This document shows positions 48,440-57,696 of a stretch of DNA of 64,000 bases, piece after piece. The notes beneath the pieces were generated by a model. The model searched no databases and was not told where the DNA came from. It saw only the letters and a list, made by a program, of their open reading frames with translations. A program made the translations under genes and the position numbers. How positions within the stretch are numbered: the first letter of the stretch is position 1; every line of letters starts with the position of its first letter. This stretch comes from Stieleria mannarensis (lineage in GTDB: Bacteria > Planctomycetota > Planctomycetia > Pirellulales > Pirellulaceae). The DNA lies in NCBI RefSeq assembly GCF_014154935.1, contig NZ_JACEHH010000021.1, forward strand, positions 62,001 through 126,000. The letters are read 5' to 3'.

Positions 48440-51405
48440 ATTTTTTGAGACTGGACGCCAAAACTCGGATCTCGCTGGGGCTGGTCTGCATGCTCCTGTC
48501 GGTCTTGTCGGCAGCGATGATGCTGGGGATGGTGCCGGAGCGAGAATCGGCGATCCGCGAAGGTCGCGGCAATCTGTGTGAAACGATCGCGCTTGCCAGT
48601 TCGGAATACATCTCCTATGGCGAGACCCGTCGATTGGACCAGCTGCTCGAAGCGGTGGTCGACCGCAACGACGATGTCGTCTCGGCAGGCGTCCGACGCG
48701 CCAACGGTGATCTGGTTTCCGTGTTCGGCGACCATGAATCGGTCTGGCCGGCGGAGGAGTCGCGTCGATCGACCGATACTCACGTCCGCGTTCCGATTCG
48801 CAGCGGCAGGGACCGCTGGGGCGTGGTCGAGTTGTGTTTTCGGTCGTTGCACGATGACAGCTGGTGGGCGACGATCAACGACCCGTGGATGCTGATGTCC
48901 GGATTTGTCTGCCTGGCCAGCTTTCTGCTATTCCAGCTCTACCTGAAAAAGATGCTGGCCCATTTGGACCCTTCTAAAACGGTCCCCAAACGGGTGCGCA
49001 CGGCACTCGACAACTTGGCCGAAGGCTTGCTCGTTTTGGATCGACAAGGACGCGTCGTGTTGGCCAACCAGTCCTTCGCCGACTGGGTCGGCAGCGACCC
49101 CGACAAACTGTTGGGCAAGAAGGCCGACGAGCTGCCCTGGAACTTGGATCACCTGGAAGGTTCACCCTGGCACGAGGCGGTGGTCTCCGAAACCGTGGTC
49201 TCCGGCGGCATGATCGAATTGGCACAGCCCGGCCAGCCGTCACGCACGCTGATCGCCAACGCGTCGCCCGTGCAGGGCGCCGAAGGCAAGTGTCGCGGCG
49301 TGCTGGTCAGTTTCGACGACGTGACACAGTTGGAGGAAACCAAACGTGACCTGACGGTCGCCAAACGCGCCGCCGACGACGCCAACCAGGCCAAGAGTGA
49401 GTTTTTGGCGCGGATGAGTCACGAGATTCGCACCCCGATGAACGCCATCCTGGGATACACCGACGTGCTGCGTCGCGGTTTCGACACCTCCGTGGCCGAC
49501 CGACAAGAGTACTTGGACACGATCCACGGCAGCGGCGAACACCTGCTGGCGTTGATCAACGACATCTTGGATTTGTCAAAGGTCGAATCCGGACAGATGG
49601 AATTGGAACTCGGCCCCTGCTCGCCCTACAAACTGATCAAAGAAGTCGTCTCGCTGCTCCGCAGTAAAGCGGACGAAAAAGGCATCGCACTCAAATTTCG
49701 CAACGATGGCCTGTTGCCCAAGACCATCCAAGGCGATTCGGTACGGATGCGCCAGGCGATCATGAACCTGGCCGGCAACGCGATCAAATTCACCGACGAA
49801 GGAAGCGTCGAAATCATCGCCAGGATCGATCAGCAAGCCACCAAGCAACGCACCGACAAGAACCTCGTGCTGGCCATCGATGTCGCCGACACCGGGATCG
49901 GGATCTCCCCCGAAGCCCAAGCGAAAGTCTTTGAACCGTTCGCCCAAGCCGACACCTCGATCACCCGACGGTTCGGCGGCACCGGCCTGGGGCTGGCCAT
50001 CAGCAAGCAACTGGCCGAAGCGATGGGTGGCGACATCTCGCTGGTCAGCACGCCCGGCCAAGGCACCACGTTCACGATCCGAATCTCGATCGGCAGCCCC
50101 GACGAATTGGAACTGATCGATCCGGCCGACCTGGCCGAATCGGAAACGCAATCGACCGCCCAGAAAGCCAAGGTGCGGCAATTGCCGCCGTGCAAGATTT
50201 TGGTCGCCGACGACGGATCGCCCAACCGAAAACTGCTGCAACTGGTCCTCGGCCAAGCCGGCGCCCAAGTCGTCGCGGTGGAAAACGGCCAATTGGCGAT
50301 CGATGCGACGGACCAGCAAGAGTTTGACATCATCCTGATGGACATGCAGATGCCGGTGATGGACGGCTACACCGCAACACGCACGCTGCGCGCCGACGGC
50401 TACACCAAACCGATCTACGCATTGACGGCGAACGCGATGCAGGGCGATCAAGAAAAATGCTTTGATGCCGGCTGCAGCGGATTCCTGTCCAAGCCGATCA
50501 AGATCGATCACTTGCTGGAAACCCTTGCGGAAGAACTCGGTGGGGAAGTCGGTGAAGAACGCGATGGGGAACCCTGTGACGATTCCAGTTCAAAGTCCGG
50601 TGATGCACCAGCAAGTGATCCACCGGTCACCCCGTCGGAGATGACAGCGGAGATCGAGACGCCCGAGATCGAGACGCCGACCACCGCGATCGAATCGTCC
50701 GCGCCGGACGTCGAGAAAGTCACCTGCAGTTATCCGTTGGATGACCCCGACTTTTTGGAGATCGCCCAGGACTTCGTCGATGCCTTGCGATCACGATTGC
50801 CAGGCTTGGGGCAACTGTTGCAGCAACAACAGTTCAGCGAGCTGGCGTCCGAAGCTCACTGGTTGAAAGGTGTCAGCGGCAGCGCGGGTTTCGAACAGTT
50901 TGTCGATCCGGCGTATACGCTTCAGCGGCAAGCCGAGGCCCACGATACCGATGCCTGTCAGGCCCCCCTGCAACGGATCTACAGCCTGGCCTCGCGGATC
51001 GATCTGCCCGGTGAGGTGGCCGCTTCACCGATCCCGTTGGCCGCCCCGGTCAGCAACGCCCAACCGCCCGACCGATCGTCGGCACCGGAACTCGATCAAC
51101 AACCGATCCATTCGACGCTGCCGATGGACGACCCGGAATTCCGCGAGATCGTGGTCGACTTCTTGCAACGCCTGGATGACAAATTGTCGGAAATGGATCA
51201 GGCGATCGATCAGCATCGCTGGGACGACGTTGCCTCACTGGCGCATTGGTTGCGCGGCACCAGCGGCTCGCTGGGGCTGCCGCAATTCAACACGCCGACG
51301 TTGGCGATGGAACGCTTTGCGGAATTGGGGGACGAAGGCACCACGCGACTGGTGATGGAAGACATCCACTTGATTGCCGGTCGGATCGTCGTCCCCGTCG
51401 CCTGA
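48436..51405 (+). CDS. hybrid sensor histidine kinase with receiver and two HPt domains
   Basis: 989 aa. Membrane segments at ~13-31 and ~151-170 enclose a ~115-residue periplasmic sensor region. Then come a PAS domain (~185-300), HisKA with [19 protein letters not shown] (His 329), HATPase ([37 protein letters not shown]), a receiver ([13 protein letters not shown], Asp 636) and two HPt domains ([14 protein letters not shown], His 808; [14 protein letters not shown], His 937). A phosphorelay is therefore encoded in one chain and can pass phosphate to a separate receiver; the HD-GYP protein at 62752 is a candidate. Translation is coupled to the giant surface protein gene by a 4-nt overlap. 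Confidence 0.95.
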   Translation: MNFLRLDAKTRISLGLVCMLLSVLSAAMMLGMVPERESAIREGRGNLCETIALASSEYISYGETRRLDQLLEAVVDRNDDVVSAGVRRANGDLVSVFGDHESVWPAEESRRSTDTHVRVPIRSGRDRWGVVELCFRSLHDDSWWATINDPWMLMSGFVCLASFLLFQLYLKKMLAHLDPSKTVPKRVRTALDNLAEGLLVLDRQGRVVLANQSFADWVGSDPDKLLGKKADELPWNLDHLEGSPWHEAVVSETVVSGGMIELAQPGQPSRTLIANASPVQGAEGKCRGVLVSFDDVTQLEETKRDLTVAKRAADDANQAKSEFLARMSHEIRTPMNAILGYTDVLRRGFDTSVADRQEYLDTIHGSGEHLLALINDILDLSKVESGQMELELGPCSPYKLIKEVVSLLRSKADEKGIALKFRNDGLLPKTIQGDSVRMRQAIMNLAGNAIKFTDEGSVEIIARIDQQATKQRTDKNLVLAIDVADTGIGISPEAQAKVFEPFAQADTSITRRFGGTGLGLAISKQLAEAMGGDISLVSTPGQGTTFTIRISIGSPDELELIDPADLAESETQSTAQKAKVRQLPPCKILVADDGSPNRKLLQLVLGQAGAQVVAVENGQLAIDATDQQEFDIILMDMQMPVMDGYTATRTLRADGYTKPIYALTANAMQGDQEKCFDAGCSGFLSKPIKIDHLLETLAEELGGEVGEERDGEPCDDSSSKSGDAPASDPPVTPSEMTAEIETPEIETPTTAIESSAPDVEKVTCSYPLDDPDFLEIAQDFVDALRSRLPGLGQLLQQQQFSELASEAHWLKGVSGSAGFEQFVDPAYTLQRQAEAHDTDACQAPLQRIYSLASRIDLPGEVAASPIPLAAPVSNAQPPDRSSAPELDQQPIHSTLPMDDPEFREIVVDFLQRLDDKLSEMDQAIDQHRWDDVASLAHWLRGTSGSLGLPQFNTPTLAMERFAELGDEGTTRLVMEDIHLIAGRIVVPVA

Positions 51406-51429
51406 TGTGCGTCATAATCGCTCAGTGCA

Positions 51430-51469
51430 GGCGTCGCAGATTGGGCTGTCCCGCACAGACTGTGACGCC
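51430..51469. other. stem-loop after the kinase gene
   Basis: GGCGTCGCAG (51430-51439) and CTGTGACGCC (51460-51469) are inverted with one mismatch. No T-run follows, so this is either a weak terminator or an operator for the CBS gene downstream. Confidence 0.3.
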
Positions 51470-51618
51470 GACGCACGTATCTGTGCGATGAACATCGAAC
51501 TTTAATCTTTGCCGCCTGCTGGCACGCAATGTGCAGACATCGATCGCTTATAACGGCTTGTTGATTGAGCCGATCACAAGTTCTGCTCACGTCGATGATT
51601 TTTCTCTCAAGGGACGCA

Positions 51619-52104
51619 ATGATGGTTGCCCAACAAGATGTTTATTCCCGACCCATCAAAGACATCATGAATCGCGATGTGGTCACGATTAACGCGGCCG
51701 GAACGATTCACGAAGCGTTGATTCTGATGGAAGAGAATCGTGTCTCCACGCTGCCGGTGGTCGACAACGACGACCACTGTGTCGGAATCCTGTCGACGTC
51801 GGACTTGGTGGACATGACCCGCGATGTGGACGACGACGTCTACGAACTGGACCATGCCGATCCAGCCAGCCAACGCTTTTTGGTCGAGAAGTTGATCCAC
51901 AGCATGGGCAGCGAATCGATTCAATCCTTCATGAGCGAATCGGTTTGCACGGTCGACGCCAAGGCCACCATCCTGAAAGCCGTCCGCACGATGCTGAAGG
52001 ACCAAATCCATCACCTGCCGGTGCTGGATGACAACGGCCGCTTGGTCGGGATCATTTCGACCATGGATATCCTGGGGGAATTTGCAGACGCATTCCCGGA
52101 ATAG
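51619..52104 (+). CDS. CBS-domain-pair protein
   Basis: A 161-aa cytoplasmic protein of two CBS motifs. The first is PIKDIMNRDVVTINAAGTIH ... NRVSTLPVVDNDDHCVGILS, the second FMSESVCTVDAKATILKAVR ... QIHHLPVLDDNGRLVGIIST. Such pairs usually bind adenosyl ligands and act as energy-sensing switches. AAGGGA lies 7 bases before the double ATG (51619/51622), which fixes the start; the frame is open further upstream. It is a stand-alone CBS protein with no fused effector, so its target is unknown. It lies 213 bases after the hybrid kinase. Confidence 0.92.
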   Translation: MMVAQQDVYSRPIKDIMNRDVVTINAAGTIHEALILMEENRVSTLPVVDNDDHCVGILSTSDLVDMTRDVDDDVYELDHADPASQRFLVEKLIHSMGSESIQSFMSESVCTVDAKATILKAVRTMLKDQIHHLPVLDDNGRLVGIISTMDILGEFADAFPE

Positions 52105-52168
52105 TCTAATAGGGTTCAGGCCCCTCATGCTTTGTCAGCGTTAAATTTCCGGGTTGCGTTTGTCGAGC

Positions 52169-52242
52169 GGAAAAGGGGTCAGGTACCAAAAACCAAATGG
52201 CCCGAAGGGTGCTTCGCATTTTTGGTACCTGACCCCTTTTCC
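52169..52242. repeat. long perfect palindrome (REP/RAYT-like stem-loop)
   Basis: GGAAAAGGGGTCAGGTACC + AAAAA (52169-52192) is the exact inverted copy of TTTTT + GGTACCTGACCCCTTTTCC (52219-52242), with a 26-base loop that contains a small GAAG/CTTC hairpin. The GGGGTCAGGTACC core is familiar from REP-like sequences spread by REP-associated tyrosine transposases; no transposase is present here. Confidence 0.85.
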
Positions 52243-52301
52243 CCGGCCGCGCCCCTCGGGGCCAGCAGTGATGAGCAATTCGGCGAGAAAGAAAACCAGC
52301 G

Positions 52302-52559
52302 ATGCGAAACGAACTCGAAGAAGCCCTCCGACAACTCCACACGGCCTTGGAGTCGATCGAGACCCTGGAGCCAGACGAGGCGGAGCGGCTGCGGCGGGCC
52401 GCCGAAGAGATCTCCAGCACGTTGGACGAACAAGAGGTGGATTCGGCCTCACTGGCTAAACGATTGCAAGAGCAAACCGAAGCGTTCCAGGAGTCTCATC
52501 CGGTGCTCACCCGGACCGTCGGCCGGATCGCCGACATGCTGGCCCAGATGGGGATTTAG
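52302..52559 (+). CDS. DUF4404-family small protein
   Basis: An 85-aa, highly charged, mostly helical protein (MRNELEEALRQLHTALESIE ... FQESHPVLTRTVGRIADMLA). The pattern of two amphipathic helices followed by HPVLTR-x-V-G-R-I-x-D-x-L matches DUF4404, a short family of unknown function. It is cytoplasmic and has no obvious partner; the sulfatase gene starts 150 bases later. Confidence 0.8.
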   Translation: MRNELEEALRQLHTALESIETLEPDEAERLRRAAEEISSTLDEQEVDSASLAKRLQEQTEAFQESHPVLTRTVGRIADMLAQMGI

Positions 52560-52709
52560 ATCGTCCAACACTCGCCGGCGGGAAGCGTCAGCGAGCGGCC
52601 ACGTCGAAACCACACCTCCGCCGGCCACTCGCTCACTCGACGCTGCGGATTCGACTAGAATATCGAGCCTTCGGTTTCCCCCTTTCGCACCCGCCCACGC
52701 CAACCTCCG

Positions 52710-54242
52710 ATGCTCGCCCGAATCTCGCTTTGCCTCCTCACCGTCCTCACTTCGTCACTCTTGCTGACAACGGCCGGTTTCGCCGCCGAGCGGAACGTCA
52801 TCTTCATCATCACCGACGATGAGAGCCCGACGTTGGGGTGTTACGGCGACCCGGCCGCGAAGACTCCGGCGATCGACGCCGTGGCCGCCGACGGCATGGT
52901 GTTTCGCAACGCGTTTGCCACAACCGCCTCCTGCAGTGCCAGTCGCAGCGTGGTGATGAGCGGCTTGCACAATCACCGCAACGGACAGTTCGGGCACCAA
53001 CATCATTATCACAAATTCGCCTCCTTTCACGACGTCGTCTCGCTGGCCCTGCCGCGGGTGATGCAGCGAGCCGGTTACCGCACCGCCCAGATCGGCAAGT
53101 ACCACGTCGCCCCGGAGACGGTCTATCAATTCGAAACCTACCTGAACGCCAACTCGCGAAACGCGGTCGAGATGGCGGAAACGTCGAAAGCGTTCCTGAC
53201 CGACAGCGAAGATGATCGCCCGTTCTTCCTGTACTTCGCGACCTCCGACCCCCACCGCGGCGGCGGGGTCGATCGAAGCAGCGAATCGGAATTGAAACCC
53301 AACCTGTTCGGCAATAAACCGAATCGGGGCTCCTTTCCCGGTGTCGAGGAAGTCTTCTTTGATCCCGCCGACGTCACCGTCCCGCCGTTCTTGCCCGACA
53401 CGCCCGAAACGCGTGAAGAGCTGGCGCAGTACTATCAGTCATGCTCGCGAATCGATTCCGGCGTCGCGCGACTGGTCCAGATCTTGAAGGAAGCCGACCT
53501 GTACGACAAAACCATGATCGTCTTCACAAGCGATCACGGGATGGCGTTTGCCGGTGGAAAGACGACGGTTTACGAAGGCGGTTTGCGGGTCCCGTTCGTC
53601 GTACGCGATCCGTATCAGCCCGAGCGAGGTGTTCAGTCCGATTCGCTGGTCAGCCACATCGACATCACCCCCAGCCTGCTCGACTTCGCCGGCGGCTTGG
53701 ATCCCGAAACCAACGGTCCCAAGAACCCCTTGAACGCCAACAAGTTTTGGAAGCAGCGTGGCGAAGCACTCAAGGAAAACCGCAATGGAAACAAACCGTT
53801 TGTGTCGTACCATGGCAAGTCCTGGATGCCTGTGTTGGCCAACCCCGACCAACCGCACCATGAAACCATCATGGCGTCGCATACGTTTCACGAGATCCAG
53901 ATGTACTATCCGATGCGTGTCGTTCGCGACCAGGATTTCAAATTGATCTGGAACATCGCCCACCCGCTTCCCTATCCGTTCGCTTCGGATCTGTGGGCCG
54001 CCAGCAGCTGGCAAGCCCAATTGGCCAAGGGCGAAGATGCCCCCTACGGCCAGATGACGGTCGGGCGCTACGTCCAGCGTCCCGAGTTCGAATTGTACGA
54101 CATGCGAACCGACCCCAATGAATCAACCAACCTGGCGACCAGCGCAGGCCACGCCGATGTGTTGGAAAAATACAAAGCGAAACTGAAAGCGATGCAACAG
54201 GAGTTTGACGACCCCTGGATCTTGAAGTGGAAGTACGAGTGA
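52710..54242 (+). CDS. secreted sulfatase (second copy in window)
   Basis: A 510-aa sulfatase with signal peptide MLARISLCLLTVLTSSLLLT. The metal site is NVIFIITDDESPTLGCYG, and the formylglycine motif CSASR has Cys at residue 75, with Ala in the third position where Pro is more usual (both are accepted by the maturase). Next are GKYHVAPETVYQFE, FFLYFATSDPHRGGG, VFTSDHGMAFAGGKTTVYEG and ELYDMRTDPNESTNLA. It resembles heparan N-sulfatase-like enzymes, like the one at 1315-2877. The substrate is unknown. Its stop is 2 bases from that of the convergent nucleotidyltransferase-like gene. Confidence 0.93.
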   Translation: MLARISLCLLTVLTSSLLLTTAGFAAERNVIFIITDDESPTLGCYGDPAAKTPAIDAVAADGMVFRNAFATTASCSASRSVVMSGLHNHRNGQFGHQHHYHKFASFHDVVSLALPRVMQRAGYRTAQIGKYHVAPETVYQFETYLNANSRNAVEMAETSKAFLTDSEDDRPFFLYFATSDPHRGGGVDRSSESELKPNLFGNKPNRGSFPGVEEVFFDPADVTVPPFLPDTPETREELAQYYQSCSRIDSGVARLVQILKEADLYDKTMIVFTSDHGMAFAGGKTTVYEGGLRVPFVVRDPYQPERGVQSDSLVSHIDITPSLLDFAGGLDPETNGPKNPLNANKFWKQRGEALKENRNGNKPFVSYHGKSWMPVLANPDQPHHETIMASHTFHEIQMYYPMRVVRDQDFKLIWNIAHPLPYPFASDLWAASSWQAQLAKGEDAPYGQMTVGRYVQRPEFELYDMRTDPNESTNLATSAGHADVLEKYKAKLKAMQQEFDDPWILKWKYE

Positions 54243-54244
54243 CG

Positions 54245-54847
54245 TTAGTGCTCGTCGCTGATCTGAGCCGCCTGCCATAGCTCGCCGAATTTTTCGGCAA
54301 CGTAGGGCTCCAAGGTCTCGGCGTAGTCTTGGGGCAGGTCGTTGGCTCGAACCAACTGGATCACGTCATCAAAGTCTCTTGGCCGATGTGGAGCCGTCAT
54401 GCCGCTGGCCAGTTTCAACTCCAGCAAGGTCTTCAACGAAACAAACGGGATCCCGTCTTCCTTGACCTCCCAGACGCGTTCCGGTTCGGGGAAGGCGACC
54501 GGCTTGGGTAAGCCGTCGCCGGGGTAACGGCCGACGATCAGCGCGTCGATGTCCACCGCGCACACCGCGTCGCGAAAATTCTTTGAACCCTCGAATTTGT
54601 TGATCCAACCGCGACCGATGTACTGCTGTTTGAATTTCTGCAGATCCTCATCGCGGATCAGGATGTCGATATCGGCTGTCGTCCGCCGGTGACCGTGAGC
54701 GTTGGCGGCCATCGCGCCGGCGATGGCGAAGGGGATTTTCATTTCGCCGAGAGCTTTGGTCAGACGCAGCATCGCCTGATGAATCGGTGATTGCCCCATG
54801 AAGAATTGCCCCGCGCGCTCGGCGACTTTCGAAATCGATTCGGTCAT
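54245..54847 (-). CDS. nucleotidyltransferase-fold protein (second copy in window)
   Basis: 200 aa from ATG 54847; a GTG at 54859 would add four residues. The core FAIAGAMAANAHGHRRTTAD then IDILIRDEDLQKF gives G-x-x-A and R-x-T-x-D-I-D, the metal-binding pattern of the nucleotidyltransferase fold. A third acidic strand is AVCAVDIDALIVGRYPG. The C-terminal part (FVSLKTLLELKLASGMTAPH, RPRDFDDVIQLVRANDLP) is typical of AbiEii/DUF6036-type members. No toxin partner is adjacent. It lies tail-to-tail with a sulfatase gene. Confidence 0.75.
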   Translation of the reverse strand: MTESISKVAERAGQFFMGQSPIHQAMLRLTKALGEMKIPFAIAGAMAANAHGHRRTTADIDILIRDEDLQKFKQQYIGRGWINKFEGSKNFRDAVCAVDIDALIVGRYPGDGLPKPVAFPEPERVWEVKEDGIPFVSLKTLLELKLASGMTAPHRPRDFDDVIQLVRANDLPQDYAETLEPYVAEKFGELWQAAQISDEH

Positions 54848-55102
54848 CGGATCGTTCACGAAGAAAAAAGTGGTCCCACCGTTCCATCGTGAACCATCGC
54901 CCGCCGCCCATCAAGCCTCTTTCGTCGCCCCCCGCTGGACCAATGCCCAGACGGCACCGGCATCGGTTGCGACGTCTTCCCGACGCGACACTCAAAGGAT
55001 TGGCAAGAAGATTTTGGAGGTAAGAAAATGAATTCGGCAGTCGGTTGCACTACAATTCGAATCCCGCCCCCGAAACCCCACCTCGATCGCCTACACGCAC
55101 CC

Positions 55103-57424
55103 ATGTCTGTTTTTCGAATTTTCTGTCTCGTTGTGCTCCTCGGTTGGATTGCTGCGGACCTCGATGCCGCCGACTCTGCGGCGACCGACTCTGCAGCGAC
55201 CGACTCTGCGGCCGCCGACTCGGTGGCCGCCGGTCACAGTTACCACGGCGAAGCCTTTAACGAAGGCCCACGCCAAGCCGCGGTGATGATGCCGGGGATG
55301 GCGAAGATCGAGTTCCCCACGTCGACTAAGTCCGAAGCGGCCCAGGGGTTTATCGAACAAGGTATCGCGCAGTTGCACGGGTTTTGGTATCTGGAAGCCG
55401 AACGCTCCTTCCGCCAGGCCGCCAAGGAGGATCCCGAGCTGGCGATCGCGTTCTGGGGCATGGCGATGGCCAACGTCAACAACGACGACCGGGCCCGCGG
55501 ATTTATCGACGAGGCCAAAGAGAAATCAGCGAAAAACACGTCCAAGCGAGAGAAACTTTATATCGATGCTCTCGATCGTTTTCTGCCCAAGCAGAACGAA
55601 TCGGACAACGACGACGAGCCATCGAAAGACCGCAAGGATCGCGAGAAGGAAGCAAAGAAGAAACGTGGCGAACGCTACATCGCCGATCTGGAAAAGATCC
55701 TGCACGAGTATCCCGACGACATCGAGGCCAAAGCGTTCCTGGTCGTCCAGCTGTGGATGGGGGACCGCTACGGCGTCAAACTGACCAGCCGCTATGCCGT
55801 CGAAGCATTGCTGGCGGAAATCTTTGCCGCCAATCCCGCTCATCCGGCTCATCACTATCGAATCCACCTGTGGGATTCGGCACGTCCGGAAAATGCGTTG
55901 GTCTCGGCGGCCCAGTGCGGTCCGTCCAGTCCGGGCATCGCCCACATGTGGCACATGCCCGGCCACATCTATTCCAAATTGAAACGCTATTCCGATGCGG
56001 CCTGGCAACAAGAAGCCTCGGCACGTGTCGATCATTCGCACATGATTCGCACGCGGTTGATGCCTGACCAGATTCACAACTTTGCGCACAACAACGAATG
56101 GCTGGTCCGTAATCTGATTCACGTCGGACGGGTCGACGATGCCGTCGATCTGGCCCGAAATCTGGTCTCCTTACCGCGGCACCCCAAGTACAACTCGCTG
56201 GAGAAACGCGGCAGCTATAAATACGGCCGGCAACGCCTGGTGCAAACGTTGACCAGTTTCGGATTGTGGCAACAGCTGATCGATGAATTGGGCGGCCAGT
56301 ACTTGCCGCCGACCGAGCATGAAGAAACGCGACAAGATGAACTCGGCTGGCTGGGCGTCGCACAGTTCATGACGGGAGCCAAACCCGACGGTGCGAAAAC
56401 GCTTCGAAAACTACAACGTCGGCGAATCGAGTTGCAATCCCGCCTGCTGGACACCGCCGAAAAGAAGTCCGCCGAAGATGAAACCGCCGATGACGAAACA
56501 TCAAAGGAATTGAAGAAGGAACTCGAGTCAGTGCGCAAGGTCATCGCCCGAGTCGCGGCAGCGGCGGCGGTCAAACGCAAGGACGTTGCGCAGCTGAACA
56601 AGCATCTCAAGGCCGCCAAACTCGATGCGACCACCGAGGCACGGTGGCTGGGGATGGCCGGTGACCGTGCCGCCGGCATCAAGGCGGCCGAGCGGGCCGT
56701 CAAATCGGGGCCGTCGGAAGTCCGCCCGCTGGCCGTTCTGGTCGACCTGCTGTGGAAAGACGGCAAACAGGACCAAGCGAAAAAACGGTTTGAAGAACTG
56801 CGAACCGTCGCCGCCGAAGCGGACCTGAACACACCCTTGCTGGCTGCGCTGTCGGACGTGGCTGAATCCGCCGGCGCCGATGCGGATTGGCGCAAGAAGC
56901 CCGTCCCGGCGAACGACCTCGGCGAGCGGCCTGCCCTGGACGAACTGGGGCCGTTCCGCTGGCAACCGTACATCAGCGAATCGTGGCAAGCGAAAACGCC
57001 CGAGGGGGATGTCGTCACGGACGTCGAACTGGGCAACCGCCCCAAAATCCTGATCTTCTACCTCGGTTTCGGCTGCTTGCACTGCGTCGAACAATTGCAC
57101 GAATTTTCGCCGCACACCGATGCGTTTCGCAAAGCAGGCATCGATCTGGTCGGCATCAGCACGGAGTCGACCGAGGACTTGATGACCGGGATCAAGGCCT
57201 TTGACAAGAAACTCGACTTGCCCTTGTATTCCGATGGCGAGCAACAGGTGTTCAAAACCTTTCGTTGCTGGGACGATTTCGAAGACCAACCCTTGCACGG
57301 AACCTTCTTGATCGACCCACAAGGACGCGTGCGTTGGCAAGACATCAGCTACGAACCGTTCATGGACGCCGAGTTTTTGTTGGAAGAGTCCAAGCGGTTG
57401 TTGGCATTGCCCACCGGGCAGTGA
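55103..57424 (+). CDS. secreted TPR protein with C-terminal peroxiredoxin/thioredoxin-like domain
   Basis: 773 aa from ATG 55103 (MSVFRIFCLVVLLGWIAADL, signal peptide); the frame is open upstream without homology. Three near-copies of DSAA(T/A) follow the cleavage area. Residues ~75-560 are helical repeats: AIAFWGMAMANVNNDDRARG, PAHPAHHYRIHLWDSARPEN, HMWHMPGHIYSKLKRYSDAA, IHNFAHNNEWLVRNLIHVGR. The C-terminal ~150 residues are an AhpC/TSA fold (RPKILIFYLGFGCLHCVEQL, KAGIDLVGISTESTEDLMTG, HGTFLIDPQGRVRWQDIS) with a C-x-x-C motif. A His/Trp-rich centre may bind metal. I infer a periplasmic redox role; the substrate is unknown. Confidence 0.82.
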   Translation: MSVFRIFCLVVLLGWIAADLDAADSAATDSAATDSAAADSVAAGHSYHGEAFNEGPRQAAVMMPGMAKIEFPTSTKSEAAQGFIEQGIAQLHGFWYLEAERSFRQAAKEDPELAIAFWGMAMANVNNDDRARGFIDEAKEKSAKNTSKREKLYIDALDRFLPKQNESDNDDEPSKDRKDREKEAKKKRGERYIADLEKILHEYPDDIEAKAFLVVQLWMGDRYGVKLTSRYAVEALLAEIFAANPAHPAHHYRIHLWDSARPENALVSAAQCGPSSPGIAHMWHMPGHIYSKLKRYSDAAWQQEASARVDHSHMIRTRLMPDQIHNFAHNNEWLVRNLIHVGRVDDAVDLARNLVSLPRHPKYNSLEKRGSYKYGRQRLVQTLTSFGLWQQLIDELGGQYLPPTEHEETRQDELGWLGVAQFMTGAKPDGAKTLRKLQRRRIELQSRLLDTAEKKSAEDETADDETSKELKKELESVRKVIARVAAAAAVKRKDVAQLNKHLKAAKLDATTEARWLGMAGDRAAGIKAAERAVKSGPSEVRPLAVLVDLLWKDGKQDQAKKRFEELRTVAAEADLNTPLLAALSDVAESAGADADWRKKPVPANDLGERPALDELGPFRWQPYISESWQAKTPEGDVVTDVELGNRPKILIFYLGFGCLHCVEQLHEFSPHTDAFRKAGIDLVGISTESTEDLMTGIKAFDKKLDLPLYSDGEQQVFKTFRCWDDFEDQPLHGTFLIDPQGRVRWQDISYEPFMDAEFLLEESKRLLALPTGQ

Positions 57425-57454
57425 CAGCCATCGCCTGGGCATCACCCGTCAAAC

Positions 57455-57513
57455 GTAGCCACGTTCGCCAGAAGGAGGATCCCCGACGTTTCTCACGCTC
57501 TAGCGAGCGAAGC
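57455..57513. repeat. two-armed inverted repeat (element E)
   Basis: The left arm GTAGCCACGTTCGCCAGAAG... (57455-57478) and right arm CACGCTCTAGCGAGCGAAGC (57494-57513) are diverged members of the element A/B/C family. Confidence 0.6.
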
Positions 57514-57696
57514 AGCGAGGGAGTGCGGCTAAAGCCTGGACACCAGCCCGGGTTAGCCTCTCGCGGGGAGCGATGGCCGCGATGTATTTTCTCGGGTTTT
57601 GTCGCTTAATGGTGTCCTAAACTTGCCTTGGGCGAGCTGTTTCATGCAGCCAGACCTTGCATTCCCACCGGCACCCTTCCTGCTTTGCGCGACGCC

